A DNA stretch of 64,000 bases, taken from assembly GCA_963575745.1 (NCBI GenBank), contig CAUYUJ010005014.1, positions 437,411 through 501,410 on the forward strand, written 5' to 3'. The notes under the pieces were generated by a model. It was not told where the DNA came from, ran no database searches, and saw only the letters and a list, made by a program, of their open reading frames with translations. The stretch comes from Prorocentrum cordatum. Its lineage: Eukaryota > Sar > Dinophyceae > Prorocentrales > Prorocentraceae. Shown in pieces: positions 56,601 through 64,000 of the stretch. The position numbers were made by a program, and so were the translations under genes. Positions within the stretch are counted from its first letter, which is position 1, and every line of letters starts with the position of its first letter.

Positions 56601-59600
56601 GACCTCCGCAAGCCGGCTGTGCTTGAAAGCAATGGGCTCGATACCAGTCAAGCATACTTTCGTCATAATCGGCGCCATGAGGCGGGCTACCTGTCGAGGT
56701 GCAGCCTTGACCAACTCCTCTTGAATGCCGTCTGTGCCCGCAGCCTTGCGTGATGGTCCCTTAGTGAACATCCTCTCGACCAAATGAAGACTTGGGACAT
56801 GTTCAATGTGCAGGGGAATGTCGTCCAGAGCCGTACTCGGAAATTTAATAAACTCGTCCACGTATGAGGCAGCATCCAAAATCCGAGCATCTTCAAGCTT
56901 GGAGTATACCTTCATCCTGTTGTGGCCCATAGCTTCATCAGAACAAATGACAGCCCCGTTATTGTCCACACGATACGGAAGAAATGACCCTCCAGTGTGC
57001 CGTGGATGTTGCCGCCCAGCGCTGCGCAATAATTTGTTTGCAGCTTGCCATGCTCGACGGTTATCTCCAGCAAGTGTTGCTTCTCCAATTTGATCAGCAA
57101 AAGATTCCAATCTCTCTGCCTTCTCTTTCTCCAACCTATCCGATAGTATGGACTGGGTGACCACCATGAACGAGTCAAGCTGAGCAGCAAATTCCTGCAA
57201 TGACCACATTTTGTCCTGAAGTAGAGCAATACCTAATACCAGCTGCTGTGCCTGTGGATGCCAAGGATCACCCTCATTGGAGTAAGTATCCAGTTGACTC
57301 GGTAGGAACTTACATAGGTTGTCGAAGGCATCCAGCTCCTTGCGTTTCCATTTCCTCCGAGCTGCCAATACATACCGACGCAATCGGATGAGCTGCATGG
57401 TGTTACGACTAATATATGCTTGGTGTGGAGTCAACAGGTCCTTCGAGAAAATTTCCTTGGCATACTTTTTTATGCTACCAATAACTTCAGCATACTGATT
57501 GTTGACCTCTTGTTCCCAGTGACCAGGACGTAGCGTCTCGAGCCTGCGACGAAATTCGAGCTGTAATCCAGGGTCTGAAAGTTTTTCATATGAAAGCCGT
57601 AGAGGTACTGGTCCATCACAAGTTCGAGCAATGTGCTGGCATCTAAAGCTTACTGTGACTGGCCGATGATCCTCCTGTTGCAAACCTGTGTCCAAGTCCT
57701 TGATGATGCGCAGGCTTTGTGCAGAATCATACCATACCTGACTGAGCCCAACATAATCGGAGCGATGGGTAGCTGTGCCATCGGTGTACGTCCAATCATC
57801 ATTTCCTCCATGAATAGTGTTGTATATGTATAGCTTGTGCCGTAGGCCAAGGTCCGAAAGCCGTCTGCCCGAATCGTCTGCTTTGCTTGTTGGCCCCTTG
57901 CATCCAACGTATGGTAGTTCCATTGTGGTGTGATCCATCCGTGCATTCGCGTCCATGCAAAGAATGTCCACAGGATGTTGAGATAACATGTCCGACGTCT
58001 CATCCCACCATTGCTTTCGTTCTGATGCTGGCCGGCCTCGCTGGGGGGCATGAAAGATACCGATAGTGAGCTTCAGATGAGTTGCCGATATTCTAACCAT
58101 AAGTCGGGTCGGTTCGCGGACCAACACACGTAAGTTTTTGTCGGACAGGAAAAAGGGCCTTGAGCTCTGCGAGTCGTGTGCATATGGTATTGCCGTAGAG
58201 ACCAAAAGTGCACATCCATGACCTCCAGCGTCTGCTCCCGATCGAAGCGTGATATAATTGTCCGCCCACTGCTGTCCGGCTTTTCCACGAGCTTCCTGTA
58301 CTCCAACAAGTAGAAGCTGATCATCTTGAAATTGTAGACGAAGCCGTTGGAGCCGATGTTTTTTGGCTGCCCTCTGATGTCGGTTTAACTTACTCGACCT
58401 GGCCTCCGTCAGGGACATGGCGTTGTACGTGGCGATCTTAAATGAGACCTGAGAGGATCTTGCCTTCCTGTTGCTGGCCTTCGTGTCGTACAAACACTCC
58501 TTGAACTTACCCAATGTCTCAATTCTGCTGTGTTCTTGATGCGCAAGACGTGCTGGCATACAAAAGTCGAGTCCATCATCCGTAACCTTCGGGTAACATA
58601 CGGCGTCTTCATGAGAATACCTGAGCCATGTCCATTCTAAGCCTGGCTGATAACGTAGGAGCCCTGCAAGCTGTGTATGATGTTCCCTTAAGTTGAACTT
58701 GAGGTTCGCCTTCGCAATGTTGTCAGCAAGGTGGTTCCAGCCATCTTCATCGTGTGATTTAGTGTATCGGAAATCCACATGGCACCTGTGCTGTACTTCT
58801 TGCGTTAAAATCGACAGAAAGGCTGCTAGTTCTTCATTGGGTTTATACCCATGTAGTCTATGCACAACCCCGAGAGTGACTTTCGAATCTGATGTAATCG
58901 TCCACGTGATATCTCTGTAATGGCTCTCCTGTAATACGTATACCAGTGCCCAGACCATGGCGACCATCTCAGAAGTGGTGCTGTCTAGGTTGCCATCCTC
59001 AGAAACTAGAAGTGAGCTGCCAAGAGTACGCGATGATAGAAATCCTTGATAGAAGCAGTCCGTCCCATCTCCAAGTCCGACCACCACAGCCCACCCATCA
59101 CAGGTGGGGTCAGACTCTTTGTGGGAGCCGTCCGTCCAAAGGTGCCCCGAGATTGTCCCCGATTCTGGCACCCCTGGTCGCCCTGCAACCACACGCAGTG
59201 GAGACTTGGCCATGTCCGATAGTTCAACTCGTGATAGATCATGAGCAAGTCGTACTGGGTAGTCCAGCTGGCCGATTACCTCCAAGAAAGTTCTTGGAAT
59301 CTCCACCTCGCACCGTTTGTGTCGTGACGGTTGGGAGACGGAACCTAGAAATTGACGATGTTGTGTATGTGCAGATGCAGCTGGTCCTTGAGGGTGAGCC
59401 TGATGGCGTAAGACCTCATGTGCTGACGAGCCGCCCTGCGTGGTCGACACCTGTCCTTCCAAGCCAGGAGGGGGAGGAATGGACAGAGCTGACCTTGAGA
59501 TAGGTGCCGAAGGATGAGGATCTCCACCTCCTGAAGAAGCGTGTTCCTGCAAATCCGCCGTGGTTTCCCTACGTACTTCTCGGCCCTCCTCGCCTAGAAA

Positions 59601-59873
59601 AAAATCAGTGTCGCGTGCACCCCGATCAGCATGACGATGAAATGGAATACCACCACAGCATTGCGACTGATCATAAGAATCTGTATTTGGGGATGCCGTT
59701 GTCAAAGAAGATGAGATGTGATTCGAGGCCGTTGGTGATGTCGTCGCGGATGTCCCACATTCCGTTGACGACGATGGCAAAATGCCCTGAATTCGAGTCT
59801 TTTGTGAGGCCCTCTTTGCAACTACCTCCGACGCGCGGTGGCCAGCCTTCCGCGTCGGAGTCTCCCACCTCAC
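53631..59873 (-). CDS. LINE ORF2: RNase H-endonuclease-reverse transcriptase
   Basis: About 2,080 codons without a stop, the enzymatic polyprotein of a non-LTR retrotransposon. Domains by codon: Pro/Ser/Thr-rich leader 1-240; RNase H about 243-395 (WTDGS D248, E302, SDS D329, LAD D384); AP-type endonuclease about 478-745 (TYN, QE E527, DAN D641/N643, SDY D706, DH 735-736); reverse transcriptase about 1040-1330 (AAGTDGI, FLDLVAAF D1173, GSRPGCATADYFF, FVDD 1320-1323); zinc fingers C1641/C1644/H1657/H1662 and C1677/C1680/H1693/C1701; C-terminal domain about 1785-1920. RNase H ahead of endonuclease is unusual; in I-type LINEs it follows the reverse transcriptase. The first codon is GTG and the first ATG is codon 221 (59213), so expression probably uses -1 frameshifting from ORF1. 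Catalytic residues look intact. The last ~130 codons are low-complexity and end in poly-Glu from a flanking (GGA)n tract, so the natural end may lie elsewhere. Confidence 0.9.
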   Translation of the reverse strand: MRWETPTRKAGHRASEVVAKRASQKTRIQGILPSSSTECGTSATTSPTASNHISSSLTTASPNTDSYDQSQCCGGIPFHRHADRGARDTDFFLGEEGREVRRETTADLQEHASSGGGDPHPSAPISRSALSIPPPPGLEGQVSTTQGGSSAHEVLRHQAHPQGPAASAHTQHRQFLGSVSQPSRHKRCEVEIPRTFLEVIGQLDYPVRLAHDLSRVELSDMAKSPLRVVAGRPGVPESGTISGHLWTDGSHKESDPTCDGWAVVVGLGDGTDCFYQGFLSSRTLGSSLLVSEDGNLDSTTSEMVAMVWALVYVLQESHYRDITWTITSDSKVTLGVVHRLHGYKPNEELAAFLSILTQEVQHRCHVDFRYTKSHDEDGWNHLADNIAKANLKFNLREHHTQLAGLLRYQPGLEWTWLRYSHEDAVCYPKVTDDGLDFCMPARLAHQEHSRIETLGKFKECLYDTKASNRKARSSQVSFKIATYNAMSLTEARSSKLNRHQRAAKKHRLQRLRLQFQDDQLLLVGVQEARGKAGQQWADNYITLRSGADAGGHGCALLVSTAIPYAHDSQSSRPFFLSDKNLRVLVREPTRLMVRISATHLKLTIGIFHAPQRGRPASERKQWWDETSDMLSQHPVDILCMDANARMDHTTMELPYVGCKGPTSKADDSGRRLSDLGLRHKLYIYNTIHGGNDDWTYTDGTATHRSDYVGLSQVWYDSAQSLRIIKDLDTGLQQEDHRPVTVSFRCQHIARTCDGPVPLRLSYEKLSDPGLQLEFRRRLETLRPGHWEQEVNNQYAEVIGSIKKYAKEIFSKDLLTPHQAYISRNTMQLIRLRRYVLAARRKWKRKELDAFDNLCKFLPSQLDTYSNEGDPWHPQAQQLVLGIALLQDKMWSLQEFAAQLDSFMVVTQSILSDRLEKEKAERLESFADQIGEATLAGDNRRAWQAANKLLRSAGRQHPRHTGGSFLPYRVDNNGAVICSDEAMGHNRMKVYSKLEDARILDAASYVDEFIKFPSTALDDIPLHIEHVPSLHLVERMFTKGPSRKAAGTDGIQEELVKAAPRQVARLMAPIMTKVCLTGIEPIAFKHSRLAEVSKASGDPSTNKAYRAVTICNVFAKHHYRFLRQQLAFTIDLMLRDSQLGGRPRRSPTMAAHQVRLVSAIAARMGKSAAFLFLDLVAAFHRIIRQMACGMQYLEDEPFRILDDCDIPASLVPLASAIIAQPGLLDSAQVDPHLRHLASESQRLTVFEVADNKQLGVPTRGSRPGCATADYFFNIVFSKPLNTAVEKLDSLGLLFDCSALDQDVPLVRKHDDRCTKLVDITFVDDVMIPAILDNDMVVEHLRQAMDTMHESFISHFMEPNYGRGKTGVVVQIRGAQREQLRHTLYSEDATVIKSDKYKYEFYIERQYKHMGSIISFDTSWNPEMARRVQRHEHAMGPIRRGILSKRSISTAAKVRYVEALACSRLLQQVEIWHDIGVVNEGKVNAAYIKAMRSATGMVHTTETGEHFTDQAVLYFAQRPGLSDIRRIRRLKYIARVIHDGPATLRMLIDIDGLQGTWMGLLERDFEWLRMTVPDRTTNIDTLQQWISFIRSGSKRYIAICNQAWQRHRIHLQGEYQLYVWRRHLLAFQAIPGNVGVTVERYICYECGDTFSSRRAWQGHRTRLHSGVTNAGDYAETGYCRACDSDFHTRKRLIYHLKYRDTGCLDCLRATIPPLPASLVAELDAKDALETSRLRYMGYSESKAMAPPVRGPNYVRGRHQHQDQVEPPIVHLPAEQVPAVALPQYIFDGCSESTVLVFTDGLESYCELEAELAAHELDGLEIVRHDIRKFKMDDLIMRGQHSDLIRDISMGRIFAIICEVESITSTGMDWGSPAINGRRRSELDFANTTRRFLTLLIMACKLSGTPLSIKSSFNEWCWHGSDFQPGPPQVQIQWPGDASETLSIRLADAWEGRDDQVRRARLGRHGLPRGRPAVGLGEGGPTDRLSRTSGVVSPPRRSGGAPPMGPMPPRGAVTVCQPPVAPLDPPHGSTRAAGGCLAAAASSAPSAAAGRGRASAAATRHYGQPAHGARAQQQEEEEEEEEN
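53927..54026 (-). other. alternative C-terminal frame of LINE ORF2
   Basis: In another frame, from about codon 1948 of ORF2, the sequence reads GRAEMIKCDVLGLDVTACHA and GLQSALEKVVRPTV, then TGA at 53929-53927. This looks more like protein than the GC-rich tail of the annotated frame. If it is the ancestral end, this copy carries a one-base frameshift near 54026 and the rest of the open frame is 3' untranslated sequence. Confidence 0.35.
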
Positions 59874-59879
59874 TTTTTT
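59826..59879 (-). promoter_or_regulatory. candidate programmed -1 ribosomal frameshift site
   Basis: On the minus strand the ORF1 codons TCA AAA AAG TGA contain the heptamer A AAA AAG (59879-59873), the same X XXY YYZ form used in bacterial dnaX, directly before the ORF1 stop. A -1 slip enters the ORF2 frame (GTG AGG TGG). Twelve bases further on, CTCCGACGCG (59860-59851) pairs perfectly with CGCGTCGGAG (59835-59826) around a 15-nt loop. The loop contains CCACC, complementary to GGTGG in the spacer, but a standard H-type pseudoknot would leave a one-base third loop, so that pairing is probably an alternative structure. The 12-nt spacer is longer than the usual 5-9. Confidence 0.75.
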
Positions 59880-61684
59880 GACGAGCTCGATGCAGCTGAT
59901 GGCTTGGACTGCGATGAAATCCGTGTGCGATCAGCTGGCTGTTCGAAACCATCTCCTCCCTCTCGCTCGCCCATACGTACTTTTGCCGGAGGCTGTCGAC
60001 CCAATATACTTTCCCCACTGTCGGAAGTAGCTGCCTGGGGAGTACCCCCAGCTGGTGGTGTCCCAATCGCATGGTAAATTGGACCATCTAGCCCGATAGG
60101 TGTCATTGGCTGAGTCGGCGATATCTCTTGCAACTTGGCCTTCCGCTCGAAGAATGGCTTCATTGCCCCGTACTTGCCAGCTGGTACTTGATGAAAATGA
60201 AGAGGGCTGGCTCCGACATAGGGATCATCACTCTGACGCACTGGGGTATTTTGTTCTGCTGGGACCTGTGATGTAGCCGGTTCTGTCGGGGAAAGAGTAA
60301 ACGATTGTGTCCTCTCTTCTTCTTCTGCTAGTTGTTCATCTCTGGAGAATGGGGTCGCCTGGCTTACCTGACTTTGCTGAAGGAGGGCTTGATCAACTTC
60401 CTCAGCAGATGGTAGTAGCGGCCCTGGAGACCTGGGGGGAGGAGGCTGCCCCTGGTGTCCCTGCATGGAGCTCTTGATAGCCTGGGCGATCTCCACTTGC
60501 TGGCGCTTGTTCTCCTCCCATGCTTGAAACTCCTGCGCGAACTCCTGCAAGTCGCGTACGTCCTCCGCTTCCGCCTGGGCATTCTGCTCTCGCGCGAATT
60601 CCTGCAACTGCCTTTCGTGCTCCTCCTTAGAAATTGATGCAAACATTGTTTGATGCTGTCGGTAGAGCCAATCATGATATGCTTGTTGATGCTGCACCAA
60701 CATCTCCTGCTGCTGCTGTACCTGGAGCTGCTGCTGCTGCTGCTGCGGCTGCTGCTGCTGCTGCGGCTGCTGCAGAAACATCTGCTGCTGCTGCTGCTGC
60801 TGCTGTACCTGAAGCTGTCGCTGTCGCTCGGCTTCATGTTGTTGCTGCCTCTGCAGATCTTCTTGTGCTGCAGCCTGCTTGAGATATCCCATGCCAAGGA
60901 TCTGCTGGTTCATGATGTTCTCGTGTTGCTGGATCTTGACCGACTGCTCAGTGACCAATCTTGTCAAGTGAGTCATCTGCTGCAGCATCTGTTCCATTGC
61001 GTCAGGAGGCCGCGGAGGCGGGGGTAGCACTCTTGGCCGCGCCCTGGTATTCTCCGCCTCTCCGCTGTCTTCCTCCATCTCCCGATCATCCTCAGCTTCC
61101 TCCTCTTCACGCTGACGTTGAAGGTCATTCATCAATACCTCTATCTGTGTACGTTTCCCTCGCAACTCTACCTCTGAATCCCGAAGCTTCTTGATATCCA
61201 AACCAATCTTTCGTAATTGACCGTCTATCTTCTCCAGGTCATGCTCCAATATCTTCTTCTGCTTATAAGACGGCCTCATGATGAGGAGGGTATATTTTAT
61301 CATCGATACCTCCGTGATCTGCGTCGTCGCCGTCTCTTTTGCCTCCTTTGCTGCTGCGATCATCTTGAGGAGCCCGTTCATTCGGCGTAGCAACATAGCA
61401 CGGTGCTCCTTGGCTGCTCCCTTATCCTCGGGTGGCCATGCAAATGATGGGTGGCCAACCGCGTCTTCTTGAGTGGCGATCGGGATCGTGTCATTCAGCT
61501 TGTCGAACCTATTGTTTTGCCCAGTACCATCCCTCTCCTTCGTTCTTGGTCGCGACTGGCTCCTTCCCGTCCTGCGAGTCTGCCTCCATGGTGTCTGTTC
61601 CTTCCATTGCCATGAGTTGCTTCCGCCACCACCCGCATATCCATTGCCCCCATTGCCGCTCCACTGTTGGTCGCGACGATTCAT
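59870..61684 (-). CDS. LINE ORF1: Gln-rich coiled-coil protein
   Basis: The open frame extends up to 62071 without an ATG and there runs into poly-Gly encoded by the (GGA)n tract, so the start chosen is the first ATG at 61684, giving 604 aa. An Arg/Gly-rich, basic N-terminus (1-60) could bind RNA. Residues 85-200 are strongly helical and charged, consistent with a coiled coil, followed by an acidic block (193-212) and a Pro run (220-228). Residues 230-410 are Gln/Glu-rich with several poly-Gln runs and helical heptads. The C-terminus (410-604) is Pro/Ser/Thr-rich and ends SSSSKK at the frameshift heptamer. By position it is the nucleic-acid-binding ORF1 (gag-like) protein that packages element RNA. 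No CCHC knuckle or RRM motif is visible. The stop overlaps the first ORF2 codon. Confidence 0.8.
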   Translation of the reverse strand: MNRRDQQWSGNGGNGYAGGGGSNSWQWKEQTPWRQTRRTGRSQSRPRTKERDGTGQNNRFDKLNDTIPIATQEDAVGHPSFAWPPEDKGAAKEHRAMLLRRMNGLLKMIAAAKEAKETATTQITEVSMIKYTLLIMRPSYKQKKILEHDLEKIDGQLRKIGLDIKKLRDSEVELRGKRTQIEVLMNDLQRQREEEEAEDDREMEEDSGEAENTRARPRVLPPPPRPPDAMEQMLQQMTHLTRLVTEQSVKIQQHENIMNQQILGMGYLKQAAAQEDLQRQQQHEAERQRQLQVQQQQQQQQMFLQQPQQQQQPQQQQQQLQVQQQQEMLVQHQQAYHDWLYRQHQTMFASISKEEHERQLQEFAREQNAQAEAEDVRDLQEFAQEFQAWEENKRQQVEIAQAIKSSMQGHQGQPPPPRSPGPLLPSAEEVDQALLQQSQVSQATPFSRDEQLAEEEERTQSFTLSPTEPATSQVPAEQNTPVRQSDDPYVGASPLHFHQVPAGKYGAMKPFFERKAKLQEISPTQPMTPIGLDGPIYHAIGTPPAGGTPQAATSDSGESILGRQPPAKVRMGEREGGDGFEQPADRTRISSQSKPSAASSSSKK

Positions 61685-62056
61685 GCCCTGTTGTGCACTA
61701 TGATGTTGTTCCAGTGTCCGCGCCGCCTCGATAACCCTGAGAAGGGTCCTGGCTGAGCTGCGGCGGGCCCGATCCCGCCTGTGCCAGCCCCCGTCCGACG
61801 GCGTGGCCAGCAATCTGGGCGGCGAAGCCGCCAGCGGGGTGACCCACTCGCGGTCCGCAGCGCAGCGCGGCCGCCGCGCCTCGAGAGCAGCAGGAGGGGT
61901 CGGCCTGGGGCCTCCCACCGCTCTATGGCGCACCGCGGCGCGCCGAGGCACGGCCGATGGGGGCGGGCCTCCGCTCGGAGGCTGGCCTCTCGGCCGAAAT
62001 GCCTTTCCTCCTCCTCCTCCTCCTCCTCCTCCTCCTCCTCCTCCTCCTCCTCTTCT

Positions 62057-62731
62057 TCCCCGTTTCTCCACCCCGTCTCACCGATACGATGTGGGGGACT
62101 TTCGTATCGCACGATTTCGCTTAGTGACCGTTCTCTTCAGCAGTGGCGCGAACAAGCGTGCTGGTTCCGTTTGTGCGGAATTGTTGTCTTGCTTATTCCG
62201 TGCTTTGCTCTGCCGGGTTCATCCCAAAGCCCCCTGGAGGGGATGCGGATTACGCTTCACGGTTTAAAAATGTTGTCTGCGATTGTCTGTCTAGGGGGGC
62301 AGGTTTTGTCCGCCCTGGCCAGCGCGTGTTGCAGGCAGCGTGCTTGAATCAATCGGCGTCGCGATGGGAGGGGGGGGGGGGAAAAGAAAAAAAAAAAAAA
62401 AAAAAAAAAAAAATCCTGCTGCCATCCTTGTTCTCCTTGCGTCTTCCCCGTAATATCGTGTCGATCCTCTCGCGGCTGCTCCTGCATGTTATTCCTCCTC
62501 TCCAGGCTTGGCTGGGTTTGAGTGGCGGGCCCTGGGCCCCGCGTCTTCGGCAAAGGGGGGGAGTCTGATCACCTGCGGGTGCCCCGAGGCTCCTCGGCTC
62601 TGCCCGCGCGGCTCTGCCCGCGCTCTGGGTCTCGGCTCGAGAAGACAAAATGAAAATAGCAATACTGGTAGTTATAACAGCAATACCAATAGTAATGATA
62701 GAAAGAACTAGTATTATTGTACATACTACTA
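62057..62731. other. no gene; G12-A27 run
   Basis: Mixed sequence upstream of the LINE, with a G run followed by an A run (about 62366-62413, the last 27 bases uninterrupted A). The A run is on the plus strand, opposite to the LINE, so it is not that element's tail. It could mark the end of an older retroposed sequence, or be simple sequence. Confidence 0.5.
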
Positions 62732-63104
<373 letters not shown>

Positions 63105-63263
63105 TCTTACCGTTGTTACTCTTACTTGTTTTGCATGCTTTCTTTATTTTTACACGAAGCGAAAAAAATGCGTACGCTGCGCTCCTGGTCTGGGCTCGAG
63201 CCGTCGATTCACACCTTGCCCGTGTCCGAAGAGCACGCATTCACGTTACCTTTTGCGGCGCCC

Positions 63264-63866
63264 ATGGCGCCCGTTCTGACCAGCCTTTTGGTGGTCGCCG
63301 CTTCCTTCTCCCAGGCAGCCGCGATCGAACTGGACAATATCGCTGGGGATTTTTCCTTCGGGCCCATGCCATCCGACGCCCCCGTGTGGTGCAAGAACGA
63401 GACTGGGCTGACCTGGAAGCAGAGGAAGGAGCGCATGGAGCAGCACGCCACCCTCGAGTGGGCCAAGAAGCAGACTAAGCAACTCATCGAGCAGAACGAG
63501 ACGGTTCCCGAGTGGATGGACAAGCTCGTCTCCGACGACGAGAAGAGGGGGAAAGCGAAGTGGGCCGCGCAAGAGGTCAAGCGCTTGAGAGCCGAGGGCA
63601 AGGACGTGCCCCAGTGGATGGCCGACCTCGAATCGGAAGACCTCAAGTGGGCAAACCGTTGGGCAGCGTGCAAGAGCGCTGAGTTGAGGGCCGCAAGCGA
63701 GGACGTGCCGGTCTGGATGGCCGAGAACGCCAGGAAGGGAATTCTGGAGGCTGCGCAGGAGAAGGCCGAAGAGCTCCAAGAGCAGCTCGAGGAGCTCGAG
63801 GAGGAGAAGGAGGAGGAGACGGCGCTGGTCAGCGCCGAGGGCGATGTCACCGTGGCCATCGGATAA
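63264..63866 (+). CDS. secreted protein with spaced VPxWM motifs
   Basis: 200 aa to a TAA stop at 63864-63866. The open frame extends upstream to 63126, but the ATG at 63264 starts a clear signal peptide (MAPVLTSLLVVAASFSQAAA, cleavage likely after Ala20), so this start is preferred. The mature part has VPEWM (81-85), VPQWM (115-119) and VPVWM (148-152), 33-34 residues apart, plus a related APVWC at 39-43. The intervals are highly charged helices rich in Lys, Glu, Ala and Trp (KWAAQEVKRLRAEGKD, WANRWAACKSAELRAASED). A Glu-rich coiled coil follows (157-186), with NET sequons at Asn45 and Asn78. I recognise no family; the layout suggests a repeated helix unit in a secreted, ER or cell-covering protein. 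Codon use is strongly G/C-ending. The gene may continue by splicing past the window. Confidence 0.75.
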   Translation: MAPVLTSLLVVAASFSQAAAIELDNIAGDFSFGPMPSDAPVWCKNETGLTWKQRKERMEQHATLEWAKKQTKQLIEQNETVPEWMDKLVSDDEKRGKAKWAAQEVKRLRAEGKDVPQWMADLESEDLKWANRWAACKSAELRAASEDVPVWMAENARKGILEAAQEKAEELQEQLEELEEEKEEETALVSAEGDVTVAIG

Positions 63867-63882
63867 GATAAGTCTGCATGAG

Positions 63883-63949
63883 CAAAAACTGTCGGAGGAC
63901 TGCGCGGATTTCCTGGCTCAATCCGCGTGGCCCTCCGCAGAAGTTTTTG
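63883..63949 (+). repeat. 67-bp hairpin just after the stop codon
   Basis: Three nested perfect stems: CAAAAACT/AGTTTTTG (63883-63890, 63942-63949), CGGAG/CTCCG (63893-63897, 63933-63937) and CGCGGAT/ATCCGCG (63903-63909, 63921-63927), with an 11-base loop. It is either a 3'-UTR structure or a small fold-back element inside an intron. Confidence 0.8.
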
Positions 63950-63965
63950 TCGTTGCGGGTTCTTC

Positions 63966-64000
63966 TTCTTCCAGGCCAACCAGAAGCTGCTGGCCAGGAG
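63966..64000 (+). other. possible 3' splice site and next exon
   Basis: TTCTTCTTCTTCCAG is followed by GCCAACCAGAAGCTGCTGGC, which reads ANQKLLAR. If the preceding coding region is spliced from GAT|GTCACC (63846) or ACC|GTGGCC (63852), the frame continues in phase, the TAA at 63864 becomes intronic, and the hairpin sits within the intron. The window ends before this can be judged. Confidence 0.35.

Larger units (their letters stand above)
53639..62056 (-). mobile_element. near-complete ~8.4-kb non-LTR retrotransposon
   Basis: A two-ORF element reading right to left. The plus strand shows TCC repeats at its 3' side (53639-53663) and its 5' side (62007-62056), that is (GGA)n on the element's sense strand at both ends, each followed by AAA. 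No poly(A) tail is seen at the 3' end; the sequence reads GCAGCAGCA then (GGA)n. Open ORFs and intact catalytic motifs suggest recent insertion or continuing selection. The flanking microsatellites may be target sequence, in which case any target-site duplication is hidden in them. Confidence 0.8.

Noticed and set aside
59837-59869. H-type pseudoknot downstream of the slippery site
   Set aside because: GGTGG and CCACC could pair, but with the 10-bp stem formed the third loop would be one base, too short to cross a 5-bp stem. I keep only the simple hairpin.
59870-62071. 733-codon version of LINE ORF1
   Set aside because: The extra 129 codons start at GTG, have no ATG and include a poly-Gly run encoded by the bordering (GGA)n tract. 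The ATG at 61684 is the better start.
62382-62413. Poly(A) tail of the LINE
   Set aside because: The A run is on the plus strand and upstream of the element's 5' end, so it cannot be the tail of this minus-strand insertion.
63126-63263. 46-residue N-terminal extension of the VPxWM protein
   Set aside because: The downstream ATG at 63264 begins a textbook signal peptide, which an upstream start would bury inside the protein.

Overview
The window looks like nuclear DNA from a dinoflagellate with a very large, GC-rich, repeat-laden genome; a Prorocentrum-like species would fit, but no species marker was seen. The reasons are: almost no continuous host genes; enormous microsatellites and minisatellites; a long non-LTR retrotransposon and a DIRS-like RNase H remnant of types I associate with dinoflagellates; isolated short exon-like pieces bounded by AG and GT/GC; and many small fold-back elements like the inverted-repeat 'introners' known from this group. 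I looked for the dinoflagellate spliced leader, tRNAs and CRISPR arrays and recognised none.

Layout. 1-31 kb is mostly simple-sequence tracts (CTC/GAG, ACT, CATA, CA) joined by a degenerate ~11-bp repeat (TCTTGGGGGCC) that recurs in at least nine clusters on both strands, plus an 89-90-bp satellite (4.4-5.0 kb), a DIRS-like RNase H relic (6.1-6.5 kb), a ~140-bp satellite (15.7-17.2 kb), and a possible minus-strand host-gene remnant (14.6-15.25 kb). 31-38 kb has lower GC. It holds a LINE endonuclease relic (34.56-34.90 kb), a broken LSU rRNA fragment (35.19-35.43 kb), a 195-bp satellite rich in GGCGCC, and AT-rich minisatellites. 38-53 kb returns to microsatellites, with an aspartyl-protease exon (46.2 kb), other candidate exons (42.6-42.9 kb), several fold-back elements, and 90-101-bp and 85-bp arrays.

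The main object is an apparently intact ~8.4-kb LINE on the minus strand (62.0 to 53.6 kb). ORF1 (604 aa from its first ATG) is Gln-rich with coiled-coil character. ORF2 (about 2,080 codons) carries RNase H, then AP-type endonuclease, then reverse transcriptase, then CCHH/CCHC fingers, then an extra C-terminal domain. ORF2 has no ATG in its first 220 codons. The junction reads A AAA AAG directly before the ORF1 UGA, and a perfect 10-bp GC-rich hairpin lies 12 nt downstream, which is a strong candidate programmed -1 frameshift signal. Both ends of the element abut (GGA)n tracts.

The last kilobase carries the only convincing intact host coding region: a 200-aa secreted protein with three to four spaced VPxWM motifs. 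It is followed at once by a long hairpin and a 3'-splice-like site, so the gene may continue beyond the window.
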